From Wolbachia endosymbiont (group A) of Rhinocyllus conicus (GTDB taxonomy: Bacteria; Pseudomonadota; Alphaproteobacteria; Rickettsiales; Anaplasmataceae): a stretch of 64,000 nucleotides of DNA. The position numbers and the translations under genes are program-made. Of the stretch, positions 35,403-43,506 are shown piece after piece. The stretch lies in contig NZ_OX366349.1 in assembly GCF_947250775.1 (NCBI RefSeq), positions 558,001-622,000 of the forward strand. The letters run 5' to 3'. The stretch's first letter is position 1, and the number at the start of each line of letters is the position of its first letter. A model generated the notes under the pieces. It had not been told where the DNA came from. It ran no database searches and worked only from the letters and a program-made list of their open reading frames with translations.

Positions 35403-36489
35403 GGCTTTGTTGCATAGCACCTTAAGCAGTGATGGTTTACGACAAATTTATGTAATGATTTCAAATTTAGCCATACCAATATCAGTGAATTTGTTGAGCA
35501 AATAGCACTTAATTAGTAATTCTTTTTCACGATTTACTTCAGATTTATTCCTAAAGCTAAATCCAAATACTTGCTTCAACCTTGAGAAAAATCCTTCTAT
35601 GTAAGATCTCTTTCCATAAATTGCTTCCTTTTTCCACTCTTTTACACCATCTTGTCCATATAATTTTATTAACCTAATAGCAGCATTCCTGTCAGACATA
35701 TAATCTATTTTTGAATGTTCTGCTGCATCCTTTTTTGGTAGAACTTTTGTCTTTATATCGTATTTCTTACACAATTTATAAAGTTTGTGCCTATCGTATG
35801 CCCTATCTGCATATAATGCTTTTATTTTGTGCTGAAAATTAACTTCTTCAAGCAAATCGCAAGCTCCATAGTGGTCAGAGTAGACGCCATTACTGTATCT
35901 TGCAGCTATAGCTTTTTTACTATTCACACTTAACATAACATGTAACTTTCTTACTTGCTCGTAGCTTCGGTACTTTCTATCTGCACTGTTTTCCTTACTG
36001 TGGCCAGGAGTGTTACTGTAAATGCTGATACTTGTGCTATCTATGATAATTTCAATATTTTCCATGTTGCTTTTATCAACCCTGCAATCATTTATCTTAA
36101 TATTAAGTTTTTTAAACCTTCTTGATGCTTGTGAATAGCTGATAACTGCCAAATTTTTTCCTATTTGTTGCAGATATCCTTTTATAAACCCCACCGTTTG
36201 TCTTAACCCAATTCTAAAAAGATTGACAATTATATGCACCAAAATTACGACTTTATCACTGTAAATATAGTTGCCGCCCTGCATTTTTGGACTATTTTCA
36301 TACCAATTTTCGATAGCTTCATCGATGTAACGAAAAATATTTCCCCTTTTTTCAAGGAATTTGTTATATTCGTTTTGGTTACTGACTTTCATTTTCTGTG
36401 GCATATTTTTTCTTCAACAGTTAAATGGTTATTTATAATGAATTTTGTCAGTAGCCACCAGATTTTTTCGGTTGCTATGCAACAAAGCC
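35403..36489 (-). mobile_element. IS5-family insertion sequence, copy D
   Basis: 1,087 bp, opposite in orientation to copy C. Left flank ATTCCAGTG and right flank CACTGGAAT are inverted complements, not a direct duplication. This fits recombination between IS copies, or excision and rejoining across the palindrome. The left 68 bp duplicates the flank of copy C. Confidence 0.88.
35448..36404 (-). CDS. IS5-family DDE transposase (copy D)
   Basis: 318 aa, intact, identical at the protein level to copy E (SRLKQVFG form). The DDE triad is complete. It differs from copies B and C by one visible residue, so spread within this genome was recent. Confidence 0.92.
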   Translation of the reverse strand: MPQKMKVSNQNEYNKFLEKRGNIFRYIDEAIENWYENSPKMQGGNYIYSDKVVILVHIIVNLFRIGLRQTVGFIKGYLQQIGKNLAVISYSQASRRFKKLNIKINDCRVDKSNMENIEIIIDSTSISIYSNTPGHSKENSADRKYRSYEQVRKLHVMLSVNSKKAIAARYSNGVYSDHYGACDLLEEVNFQHKIKALYADRAYDRHKLYKLCKKYDIKTKVLPKKDAAEHSKIDYMSDRNAAIRLIKLYGQDGVKEWKKEAIYGKRSYIEGFFSRLKQVFGFSFRNKSEVNREKELLIKCYLLNKFTDIGMAKFEIIT

Positions 36490-36585
36490 CACTGGAATCT
36501 AAGTTTTTATGCAAAGTTATTATATTTATATACTTGCAAATAGGTGCAATTTGGAATGATCTATATTGTGAAATTAAGAAATGAG

Positions 36586-36712
36586 ATCCCAGTGTCTGGG
36601 CACTGGGATGACATGGGAAGGAAGCACTGGAATGACAGAAGAGAGCACTCGGATGACAGGGGAAGGAGGCACTGGAATGACAGAAGAGAGTGCTGGAATG
36701 ACAGAAAAATCT
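36586..36712. repeat. Run of short CACTGGAATGACA-type repeats before cutA
   Basis: GATCCCAGTGTCTGGGCACT then GGGATGACA, followed by four half units (CACTGGAATGACAGAAGAGAG alternating with CACTCGGATGACAGGGGAAG). The spacing is about 25-38 bases. The rest of 36490-36778 shows no gene; bases 36713-36778 are A+T rich and may hold the cutA promoter. Confidence 0.75.
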
Positions 36713-36778
36713 AATCTATTTTCTCTTGATGAATAAACCTAAGTGGAGTATAGTAGAAATGCATTTACGTAGATTCTA

Positions 36779-37114
36779 ATGAATAATTTAGTTTTGATTT
36801 ATACAACTTTTTCAAGTTTTGAAGAGGCTAAAACTGTTTCTGAGGAATTGTTAAACGAGAAATTAATTGTATGTGTAAATATATTTCCTGAAGTGAATTC
36901 TCTGTATTTATGGGAAGGTAAAATTAGTAATAGTTGTGAAGTAGTAGCAATTATGAAGAGCAAAAATGATCAAGTTGATAAAATTGTAGAAAAAATCGAA
37001 GCAATGCATTCTTATGATCAGCCAGCTATTGCTGTGATGTCCATAGAAAAAGCAAATAAATCTTTTACTAATTGGGCTAATAGTGTTATTGATGTAAGTA
37101 GTATTGGGGTGTAG
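36779..37114 (+). CDS. cutA: CutA-family divalent-cation tolerance protein
   Basis: Small trimeric protein linked to copper/divalent cation tolerance, 111 aa. Typical features are LIYTTFSSFEEAKTVSEELL at the N-terminus, KLIVCVNIFPEVNSLYLWEG and ESMHSYDQPAI-like KIEAMHSYDQPAIAVM. The biochemical role of the family is not settled. Its last codons and stop (TAG at 37112-37114) lie within the 5' end of tRNA-Gln, a 10-base overlap. Confidence 0.92.
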   Translation: MNNLVLIYTTFSSFEEAKTVSEELLNEKLIVCVNIFPEVNSLYLWEGKISNSCEVVAIMKSKNDQVDKIVEKIEAMHSYDQPAIAVMSIEKANKSFTNWANSVIDVSSIGV

Positions 37115-37179
37115 CCAAGTGGTAAGGCAGCGGTTTTTGATACCGCCACGCGAAGGTTCGAATCCTTCCACCCCAGCCA
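37105..37179 (+). tRNA. tRNA-Gln (anticodon UUG), CCA encoded
   Basis: Acceptor stem TGGGGTG/CACCCCA, D arm GCC-AAGTGGTAA-GGC, anticodon arm GCGGT-TTTTGAT-ACCGC giving anticodon TTG, and T arm with GGTTCGAATCC. A discriminator G is followed by genomic CCA (37177-37179). All stems pair perfectly. It begins inside the end of cutA, so processing must cut within the cutA coding region. In Rickettsiales tRNA-Gln is normally charged indirectly through GltX and GatCAB. Confidence 0.96.
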
Positions 37180-37197
37180 TATTGAAGTGGGTGTGAA

Positions 37198-37764
37198 ATG
37201 ATATCACTTTTCTATAAATTAAGATTATTGAATTATATATTAGGTAGTCTAAAAGATATAATTGTGAAACTGTTTCTCTTCACAATGTATCTTTACACAT
37301 CCAGCATTGTGCTCATGTTTCTCAGCAATGGTTTTTGGTATGCTGTAGAATTTGGCTCTTTCAAAAATGCGTTTTACCATTTATTTCAATATTGCAAGTG
37401 GTATTATGAAAATAGGGAAGACCTCGGTTACGGAATTTCTATTCGAATATTAGTAGCATTCCTTACTCCGCATTTTCTCTATAAGTTGTTCCTTAGCACA
37501 GGCTGGAAGTCTTTTTTAAAGGAAAAGATAGTGCAGATACTCAGCACAAGAAGAAAAAAGGGTAGTGAGTTCAGTAACAGTAGTAAACCAAGTGGCAGTA
37601 GTTATAGTGATAAGAATAATTACAGCAATAACAGTGAGCATCACGCTCAAGATGCAAAGCGGAAAGTAAACATAATAAAGCAGCTATTAATCAAAGATAT
37701 AGAGGCAACTATAGATAGGAGATTGAATGATATTTTTTTCGGTAAAAGGAGTAAACCTCATTAA
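37198..37764 (+). CDS. Hypothetical membrane protein with Ser/Asn-rich linker, 188 aa
   Basis: Unknown function. Two hydrophobic segments are visible (about 18-45, IVKLFLFTMYLYTSSIVLMF; about 80-100, ISIRILVAFLTPHFLYKLFL). A polar low-complexity stretch (SSKPSGSSYSDKNNYSNNSE) and a C-terminal amphipathic helix (IIKQLLIKDIEATIDRRLND) follow. It begins 18 bases after tRNA-Gln and may be expressed with it. It converges on the gene at 37772 with 7 bases between the stop codons. Confidence 0.65.
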   Translation: MISLFYKLRLLNYILGSLKDIIVKLFLFTMYLYTSSIVLMFLSNGFWYAVEFGSFKNAFYHLFQYCKWYYENREDLGYGISIRILVAFLTPHFLYKLFLSTGWKSFLKEKIVQILSTRRKKGSEFSNSSKPSGSSYSDKNNYSNNSEHHAQDAKRKVNIIKQLLIKDIEATIDRRLNDIFFGKRSKPH

Positions 37765-37790
37765 AAAGGCTTTATCTAGTAAGGCTTTTT
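37763..37790. terminator. Bidirectional terminator between convergent orphan genes
   Basis: AAAAAGGCTTTA-TCTAG-TAAGGCTTTTT forms a stem with one bulged G, flanked by A- and T-runs. It spans the 3' ends of both convergent genes and can serve each strand. Confidence 0.55.
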
Positions 37791-38059
37791 AAGATTGGCT
37801 GTATTTTGTTTTTTACGTATACCGGATCACAATCAGCCAATATACATGTGTGTGCAAAATCTTGACTAAAGTCCGATAACCAAGAAATCGCCTTACGTTT
37901 CTCTACCAAGCTTTCTGTTTTTTTACAGTGACTTGCTGCATCAATCATTGCCTGCGCTATTACTGATTTCCACAGCAAATAATACCTTTGTATATCATCT
38001 GACGTACTATTTGTTTCATAGTGGTTAAAAAATTCTTTAAAATTGAAATTGTTTGACAT
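37772..38059 (-). CDS. Hypothetical protein, 95 aa, phage-gene-like
   Basis: GAGGT stands 8 bases before the ATG. The pattern LLWKSVIAQAMIDAASHCKK, then KRKAISWL, then a short helix and CILADCDPVYVKNKIQ resembles a small protein family often seen beside packaging or late genes in alphaproteobacterial phages and prophages. This resemblance is from memory of the pattern and not proven. Soluble, helical, function unknown. Confidence 0.65.
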   Translation of the reverse strand: MSNNFNFKEFFNHYETNSTSDDIQRYYLLWKSVIAQAMIDAASHCKKTESLVEKRKAISWLSDFSQDFAHTCILADCDPVYVKNKIQPILKSLTR

Positions 38060-38109
38060 AATGATACCTCTTTGGATTGAAATTTGAAATGATTTGAGTT
38101 TATGTCGCC

Positions 38110-38324
38110 ACAGCAGATCCCGCTAACAAGTAGCGGGATGACGATTGTCAGGGTGTCATCCCAGTGCCTCTCTATAATGTCATCCCAGTGCCTCTCTATA
38201 ATGTCATCCCAGTGCTCCTATAATGTCATCCCAGTGCTCCTATAATGTCATCCGAGTAGCTGACACTGGGATCTCATTTCACTCTATAATAGCAGTGCTC
38301 CTTTCTTGTCATCCCAGTACTGAT
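38110..38324. repeat. Palindrome followed by short tandem CATCCCAGTG units
   Basis: CCCGCTAACAAGTAGCGGG at 38118-38136 is followed from 38154 by five closely spaced TGTCATCCCAGTG / TGTCATCCGAGTAG units. The units are separated by CCTCTCTATAA or CTCCTATAA, with a period of 19-25 bp. The array closes with CTGACACTGGGATC. It fills the start of the 711-base gap before ccmB; no gene is seen. Confidence 0.85.
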
Positions 38325-38627
38325 TAGCTATAAAATTTAAGAAATTTACCAAATAAAAAAAAGGCAAAAGAAGCCCCGTGGTGCGAGTTTTGACTCTATA
38401 TTACTGTAAGTGGCGCTGTAATAATGTGCTAACGCTTAAAATAAGCGCGATTTGGCTGAATGTAGAAAAAATAAAAAAGACATGCAGCCGCTATAATTTT
38501 ATGTAATCCGCCAATAAATACCTGAGTTTTTTACTGAATTTTGTCATTGAGCCTGCAGGTCAAAAACAAGTTTTGAGTCATAAATACCCTTATTGTCATA
38601 ATAAGGGGGCTGGCGGAGTTTGTCAAG
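38325..38627 (-). repeat. 0.3-kb repeat, copy B (inverted relative to copy A)
   Basis: Reverse complement of 10881-11186 with a few differences, mainly near the 38325 end (AAATTTAAG against AAATGTTTAAG). The TTGACA/TATTAT pair, the hairpin around the -10 and the terminal T-run are all conserved, here reading leftward. Two well-kept copies of a non-coding unit 27 kb apart imply either recent duplication or selection. Bases 38628-38770 show nothing recognisable. Confidence 0.6.
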
Positions 38628-38770
38628 TAAGTTTTTTCGTTTCTATGTTGTCAGCTACTTGCATGACACCATTTGTTGTAAACTCACTTTTTCTTGATTT
38701 TTTGGTTTATCTTGTCTACCTATTTTGCCACTTTGCTAAACGGATACCTACTGAATAACAGTAAGATTTT

Positions 38771-39418
38771 TCAATCCTGTTCCACAGCAAATTTTAGTGC
38801 CATGTGAGTAGTTATAGTGCTGTTAACAATCAAAACGACAAAAATTAACATGGTGATTAGTAGTGTATAAATATTCAAGGACAAATTTTCAAATTGAGTT
38901 AGCATTTTAAAATACACAAAGGTTGGCATTATCATTGGCAAAACAAGAATTTGCGATACTCCTGATGCTAAGTTGTTTCGACCAATCATCAATGCATTTC
39001 CAGTAGCTGAAATATTAATGATTATCAGCGTATTAAATAATAAAGACACTCCAACTGCTATTGAGTGTTCAATACTATTGCCTAGAACTGCAAAGCTGAA
39101 TATGGAAGAAACCACTGAAATCGGTAGCCCAAATAATAACCAGTGAGCGAAAATTTTATAAGCAACTATAAGCCTAGAAGAGAGTGGCTGTACAAAGATT
39201 TGCTCTAATATTCCATCATGATAATCAGATGTAAACAAATTATTTGTAGAGATCTGCAAAACAAATGTAGCACATATCCATGTTAATGTTAACATAACTT
39301 CTTGTTTATTGTTGTTTTCAAGTGTAAATGAAGATAAACTTAACATTATAATAAAAATACATACTATATAGGTAAGGTTCTTACCATCTATTACTAATTT
39401 TTTTACTAAGTCGATCAT
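38771..39418 (-). CDS. ccmB: Heme exporter subunit CcmB
   Basis: Membrane subunit of the CcmABC complex for cytochrome c maturation, 215 aa. Six hydrophobic helices are visible. Conserved stretches are LFTSDYHDGILEQIFVQPLS, FAHWLLFGLPISVVSS-like AHWLLFGLPISVVSSIFSF, and ASGVSQILVLPMIMPTFVYF. ccmA and ccmC are not adjacent, in line with dispersed ccm genes in Rickettsiales. Divergent from dksA. Confidence 0.92.
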   Translation of the reverse strand: MIDLVKKLVIDGKNLTYIVCIFIIMLSLSSFTLENNNKQEVMLTLTWICATFVLQISTNNLFTSDYHDGILEQIFVQPLSSRLIVAYKIFAHWLLFGLPISVVSSIFSFAVLGNSIEHSIAVGVSLLFNTLIIINISATGNALMIGRNNLASGVSQILVLPMIMPTFVYFKMLTQFENLSLNIYTLLITMLIFVVLIVNSTITTHMALKFAVEQD

Positions 39419-39525
39419 ACTAGGCTTTTAAATGTTTATTATAAATTATAGTGTTTACTTTGAGGGTAGTATAATTTTTTGTTCATAAGTTATATAGGTT
39501 TTATTATTTTTTTGATAATGCAATT

Positions 39526-39918
39526 ATGGAAAAGTTACCGAAAATAAAGTCACCAGAGGATTATACTCCTTCAGAAGATGAAGAATATATGAGCGTAAAA
39601 CAACTGGAATACTTCAGCTTAAAGTTACAATCAATACTCGCTGAGTTGGAGAAACAAGAACTAGAAGATAATAGTATTGATACATACTATTCTGATGGAG
39701 ATAGTGGAAATGAGGAATTAATCAAGCGCCGAAAAGATAGAAAAGAAAAGATTAAGGAGGCGTTAGAAAAAATAAAATTAGGCACTTATGGTTACTGCGA
39801 TGGAACAGGAGAAGAAATAGGAGTCGAAAGACTTAAAGCTAATCCGCTTGCTATATATTGTATTGAAGAGCAAGAGAGAGTAGAAAAAGAAAAGAACGTG
39901 TACAACATTAACGATTAA
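39526..39918 (+). CDS. dksA: DksA/TraR-type RNA polymerase-binding regulator
   Basis: Secondary-channel regulator of transcription, 130 aa. The long coiled coil (about 20-85) and the C-terminal block LGTYGYCDGTGEEIGVERLK, then NPLAIYCIEEQE match alphaproteobacterial DksA. Only two of the four zinc cysteines remain (YGYCDGTGE and IYCIE), the reduced form known in several alphaproteobacteria. Whether ppGpp acts with it here is unknown. Confidence 0.9.
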   Translation: MEKLPKIKSPEDYTPSEDEEYMSVKQLEYFSLKLQSILAELEKQELEDNSIDTYYSDGDSGNEELIKRRKDRKEKIKEALEKIKLGTYGYCDGTGEEIGVERLKANPLAIYCIEEQERVEKEKNVYNIND

Positions 39919-40090
39919 TTTACACATAAGTGGTGAGCCATTGGGCTTCAAGAGGAGCAAGAGGCTGATCAGGACTGAAGTATGTTATGCTATAAAGAAA
40001 GTGGAAAATTGGACATTCTCAACTCGACTCCTGCAGATTAAAAATTAAGTTGAATTAAAAATTGGGTTTGACGCAGTTTTTTCCCATAGT
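39919..40090. other. Intergenic stretch without recognisable features
   Basis: 172 bases between the convergent dksA and ubiB genes. A+T-rich, with no open frame, palindromic repeat or clear terminator. Confidence 0.5.
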
Positions 40091-41521
40091 TTAAAAAATT
40101 AAAAATTTAACGATTAGAATTATAATTACAAACCACAGTAAAAAATAGACTTTTCCATTTGATTTATTTTTAACTTGGATGTTTTCTAATTTTTTATCAG
40201 CTATTAGGTTTAATTTTTCTATAAGGCTAAATATCCCTTGGATTGTTTTTACAGGATAAGAATTTCTAATTTTTTCCCTATACCCTATTTTACTTTCATG
40301 TTGACTGCTTATCCACGCTTCAACTACTTTCCACATATTGATTTCTGGGTAGATCTTTCTACATGTCCCTTCCAGTAAAATCATAGTTTTCTGCAGCAAT
40401 AACAATTGTGTTTGAACTTTCATATCAAAATCACCAGTTATTTTTAATAGCTGAGCAAGTAAACTAGCAAATGAAATCTTCTGTATAGGCTGCCCAATAA
40501 TGGGTTCACCTATTGCCCTGCAAGCTGTGACAAAATTTCTATGCTGTGATGAAACGTAACCAGCTTTAAAGTGCATTTTTGCAACGTGGTCATAATCCCG
40601 ATTTAAAAAGCCTTTGAGTATCTCTATAACGTAATAGCATGTCTCACGATCTATTCTACCCATGATTCCACAATCCAGGGCAATAATATTGTTATTACTA
40701 TCAACCATTAGATTTCCAGGATGCATATCAGCATGAAAAAAACAATCCCTGTATACCTGACTACAAAACGATTCTATAAGATTGATAGCTATTTGCTTAC
40801 GATTATTCAGTTTTTCAACTTCGTATATTGGTGTTGCTTCTATCCATTCTAATGTTAAAACCTTTTTTGCAGTTCTATTCCAATCTATTTCAGGTACATA
40901 AAAACCTCTGTCATTTTTTGTGTTTTCCTTTAGTTCTGAAGAGTGAGCAGCTTCAAAACGTAGATCTAACTCTAATCGGCAAATTTCAGCAAAAGTTTTG
41001 ACTAATTCAATTGGCCTCAGCCTTTTTGATTGTTCGCTAAATTTTTCTGCAATTTCTGCGAGCCAAGAAAGCATTTTTATATCCCTTGAGAATGTTTTCT
41101 CAATATTTGGCCTTAAAACCTTCACAGCAACTTCCTTACCCTCAGTTGTAACCGCTCTATGCACCTGAGAAATCGATGCTGCTGCAATTGGCTTTTCAGA
41201 AAAGCTTGAAAAAATGTCGCTCAATTTACAATTAAACTCACTTTCTATAGTTTTAACTGCTATTTTATGTGAAAATGATGGCAATCTATCACATATCAAT
41301 AACAAGTTATTTGTTATATCCTCATTTAAAACATCAGTACGTGATGAGATAGACTGCCCAAACTTAATGAACACCGGACCTAATTTTTCAAGAGCACACT
41401 TTAGCTTATGGCCTTGTATTTTATTTATTGATTTCTTTGATGGTGGAAGTAAATAAGGTAATATATTGTAACGTGTCAGCACTGTAGTTATGTGCAGAAG
41501 ACGCAAAATATTTTGAATCAT
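40091..41521 (-). CDS. ubiB: UbiB/ABC1-family atypical kinase for ubiquinone synthesis
   Basis: Membrane-bound ABC1/ADCK-type ATPase-kinase that supports the ubiquinone complex, 476 aa. The KxGQ motif is in GPVFIKFGQSISSRTDVL, an Ala-rich loop in KPIAAASISQVHRA, the lysine in KEVAVKVLRP, and the catalytic HADMHPGNLMVDS and ALDCGIMGRID. A hydrophobic C-terminal helix (VYFLLWFVIIILIVKFLIF) anchors it. It overlaps the upstream znuC by 4 bases (ATGA), so the two are probably translated together although they are unrelated in function. Confidence 0.93.
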   Translation of the reverse strand: MIQNILRLLHITTVLTRYNILPYLLPPSKKSINKIQGHKLKCALEKLGPVFIKFGQSISSRTDVLNEDITNNLLLICDRLPSFSHKIAVKTIESEFNCKLSDIFSSFSEKPIAAASISQVHRAVTTEGKEVAVKVLRPNIEKTFSRDIKMLSWLAEIAEKFSEQSKRLRPIELVKTFAEICRLELDLRFEAAHSSELKENTKNDRGFYVPEIDWNRTAKKVLTLEWIEATPIYEVEKLNNRKQIAINLIESFCSQVYRDCFFHADMHPGNLMVDSNNNIIALDCGIMGRIDRETCYYVIEILKGFLNRDYDHVAKMHFKAGYVSSQHRNFVTACRAIGEPIIGQPIQKISFASLLAQLLKITGDFDMKVQTQLLLLQKTMILLEGTCRKIYPEINMWKVVEAWISSQHESKIGYREKIRNSYPVKTIQGIFSLIEKLNLIADKKLENIQVKNKSNGKVYFLLWFVIIILIVKFLIF

Positions 41522-42258
41522 TTTGCTGCGTAACTGCTAAATATTTCATTTAGGGTTCTATTTTTCATAATCTCATCAGGCTTGCCTTGGCAATAGATAG
41601 TATTATTTATACAAATTACGTAATCTGAGGATGGTAGAGCAGAGTTAAGATCATGAGAAGTCATAAGAATCGATACCAATCGTTTTTTTGCTATTTTATT
41701 TATAATATCATAAAATTTAGCCCGCGCGTTAATATCCATTGCACTGACTGGTTCATCTAGAATGATCAAGTCAGGCTCTGCAATTAAACAACGTGCAAGC
41801 AGTAGTAGTTGTGTTTGCCCTGCAGAAATTTCTAACACTTGATTCTTCAAAATGTTACCGATACCAACCAACTCTATCGCTTCTGTAATAATGGATTGAT
41901 TTTTCTTTAGTCTTTTCAAGGAGCTATTTAAAAGGAAATATTCAACTGTTATTGGCATCAAATTACTAATACTAAAATTTTGCGGCATATAGCCAATTTT
42001 TATGTTGTCAGCAAATACGATACTACCGGTACAGCTTTTATTTATGCCAGCAATTGCTTTCACTAAAGAGGTTTTACCTCCACCATTTGGACCAAGTATT
42101 GTAATTACGTCTCCTCTTTCCATGAACATATTGATATTGTCAAGGATTCTTTTACCATCATATGTGAGAGCAAGATTTTCTATTTTTAGAACACGATTAT
42201 TGACATTATTTAACTTTTTGGCAAAATTTAACTTCTTCTCAACGTTTATATGAGACAT
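41518..42258 (-). CDS. znuC: Zinc ABC transporter ATP-binding protein
   Basis: ATPase of a zinc/manganese importer, 246 aa. Walker A GPNGGGKTSLVKAI, Q-loop GYMPQNF, signature LEISAGQTQLLLLAR and Walker B LIILDEPVSAMD are all present. The next gene, read divergently, is the matching binding protein, and the 5' ends overlap by 9 bases. The permease ZnuB is not in the window. The short divergent overlap leaves no intergenic promoter region, so promoters must lie inside the coding sequences. Confidence 0.92.
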   Translation of the reverse strand: MSHINVEKKLNFAKKLNNVNNRVLKIENLALTYDGKRILDNINMFMERGDVITILGPNGGGKTSLVKAIAGINKSCTGSIVFADNIKIGYMPQNFSISNLMPITVEYFLLNSSLKRLKKNQSIITEAIELVGIGNILKNQVLEISAGQTQLLLLARCLIAEPDLIILDEPVSAMDINARAKFYDIINKIAKKRLVSILMTSHDLNSALPSSDYVICINNTIYCQGKPDEIMKNRTLNEIFSSYAAK

Positions 42259-43131
42259 TTACTGCCTTTTTTTCTATTACTTTCATTTACACTATACTAT
42301 AATATTGCCTTTTCATCCAATTTAAAAGTTGTAGCTACAATCAAACCTATCCACTCACTTGTAGCTTCTGTGACAGAAGGAATTTTAGAACCGGAATTGC
42401 TTGGCTATGCAACATCTGCGCATAATTATATATTAAAGCCGTCTGATGCGAGTAATTTGGAATCAAGTGATGTCATATTTTACACTGACGATAACTTAGA
42501 GACGTTTGTTCAAACTTTCGCCAAAAATAATAAAGAACTAGTGCAATTGTCAAAGGTAATCAACCTACTTCCTGCTCGGCCACATTCATTTTCTAGAAAA
42601 ATTACCAATACTCAAGATGAAAAAGACCTACACATTTGGCTGAGTCCCGAAAATGCAAAGAGCATGGTACTTTTTATAAGTGCAACATTGTCTAACATAG
42701 ATAAAGAAAATTTCCATCGATACAACTCTAATGCAACAAAAGCCATAAAAAAAATAGACCAAGAAGTAAAAGAAATCGTGAAAAAACTGAATGATTTTAA
42801 AAATCAAAAATACATCGTCACTCACGATGCTTATCAATATTTTGAAAAATATTTTGGTTTAAATCACCCAAGCGCCATTCTTTCTATAGAAGAGGATTCG
42901 TACATAGGTATGAAGAGTTTAATGAAGCTAAAAAAGATAATGAAGGAAGAAAACGTTAAATGTATATTTGCTCATTCACAAGAAGATAGCATAAAGCCTA
43001 ATGCTCTTTCTAATGACGCAAAAATGGTAGTTCTTGATCCTATTGGATCAGACATAGAGCCTGGAAAAGATGCATATCTAGCTATAATCAATAGCATTGC
43101 ACAAAATTTCAAATCTTGTTTTGTTGAGTAA
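42250..43131 (+). CDS. znuA: Periplasmic zinc-binding protein of the ABC importer
   Basis: Cluster 9 solute-binding protein, 293 aa. Signal peptide about 1-23 (HLLPFFLLLSFTLYYNIAFS). Metal-ligand histidines occur in TIKPIHSLVASVTEG, TSAHNYILKPSDA and IVTHDAYQYFEKYFGL, with a late acidic/His region near ECIFAHSQ-like KCIFAHSQEDSI. The His-rich loop seen in many ZnuA proteins is absent. The start codon lies within the first codons of znuC on the other strand. Confidence 0.92.
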   Translation: MRHLLPFFLLLSFTLYYNIAFSSNLKVVATIKPIHSLVASVTEGILEPELLGYATSAHNYILKPSDASNLESSDVIFYTDDNLETFVQTFAKNNKELVQLSKVINLLPARPHSFSRKITNTQDEKDLHIWLSPENAKSMVLFISATLSNIDKENFHRYNSNATKAIKKIDQEVKEIVKKLNDFKNQKYIVTHDAYQYFEKYFGLNHPSAILSIEEDSYIGMKSLMKLKKIMKEENVKCIFAHSQEDSIKPNALSNDAKMVVLDPIGSDIEPGKDAYLAIINSIAQNFKSCFVE

Positions 43132-43205
43132 CAAGTTCTTTTTAAAATGCCTCTGACTTACTGTTTTATTGTTCTGCATTTAAATCACCATTTGCCCTTT
43201 ACATA

Positions 43206-43481
43206 TTATACAGGTTTAGAATTATGCTTTATTCTTACGTTTATGTCTTGGTCCAATACAATCAATAAGTTAAGCAAGTATTCTAAGGAAAACCCTTCGA
43301 TTTTTGACCTATTGATTTGAGATACTTTAGGTTGATCAATCTTTAGAGCGCTTGCTGCTTTTTTCTGTGTTTTGTACCTCTTACTTATTAATTGTGCAAT
43401 GACCTTTATTAATTTCAGTTTTGCATCTTTTACATCCCCCAACTCTACTATTATAGAATAACTTAATTGTAAATTTTGCAT
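43206..43481 (-). CDS. XRE-family helix-turn-helix protein (HigA-like), no toxin partner
   Basis: 91 aa. The helix-turn-helix is visible in KTQKKAASALKIDQPKVSQI, followed by SKIEGFSLEYLLNLLIVLDQ and DINVRIK, the usual frame of small XRE antitoxin-like regulators. No toxin-sized frame adjoins: rpmG is 25 bases upstream and the znuA end lies downstream on the other strand. It may be a relic antitoxin or a stand-alone repressor. Confidence 0.8.
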   Translation of the reverse strand: MQNLQLSYSIIVELGDVKDAKLKLIKVIAQLISKRYKTQKKAASALKIDQPKVSQINRSKIEGFSLEYLLNLLIVLDQDINVRIKHNSKPV

Positions 43482-43506
43482 AATAATAAAATTCCTTATA
43501 AAAAAA

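Noticed and set aside
36234..36584. Antisense frames in each IS copy (MHQNYDFITVNIVAALHFW)
   Set aside because: They mirror the transposase gene on the opposite strand and appear in every copy only because the IS is repeated.
36908..37207. Minus-strand frame with GVEGFEPSRGG through the tRNA and cutA region
   Set aside because: This is the well-known false protein made by translating the reverse of a tRNA gene; it lies antisense to tRNA-Gln and cutA.
38154..38275. Possible CRISPR array with short direct repeats
   Set aside because: Spacers are 7-12 bases and nearly identical; the repeat is half of the common palindrome.
38573..38758. Frame of 61 codons starting in 0.3-kb repeat copy B
   Set aside because: It is partly inside the non-coding repeat, and the corresponding part of copy A offers no matching frame.
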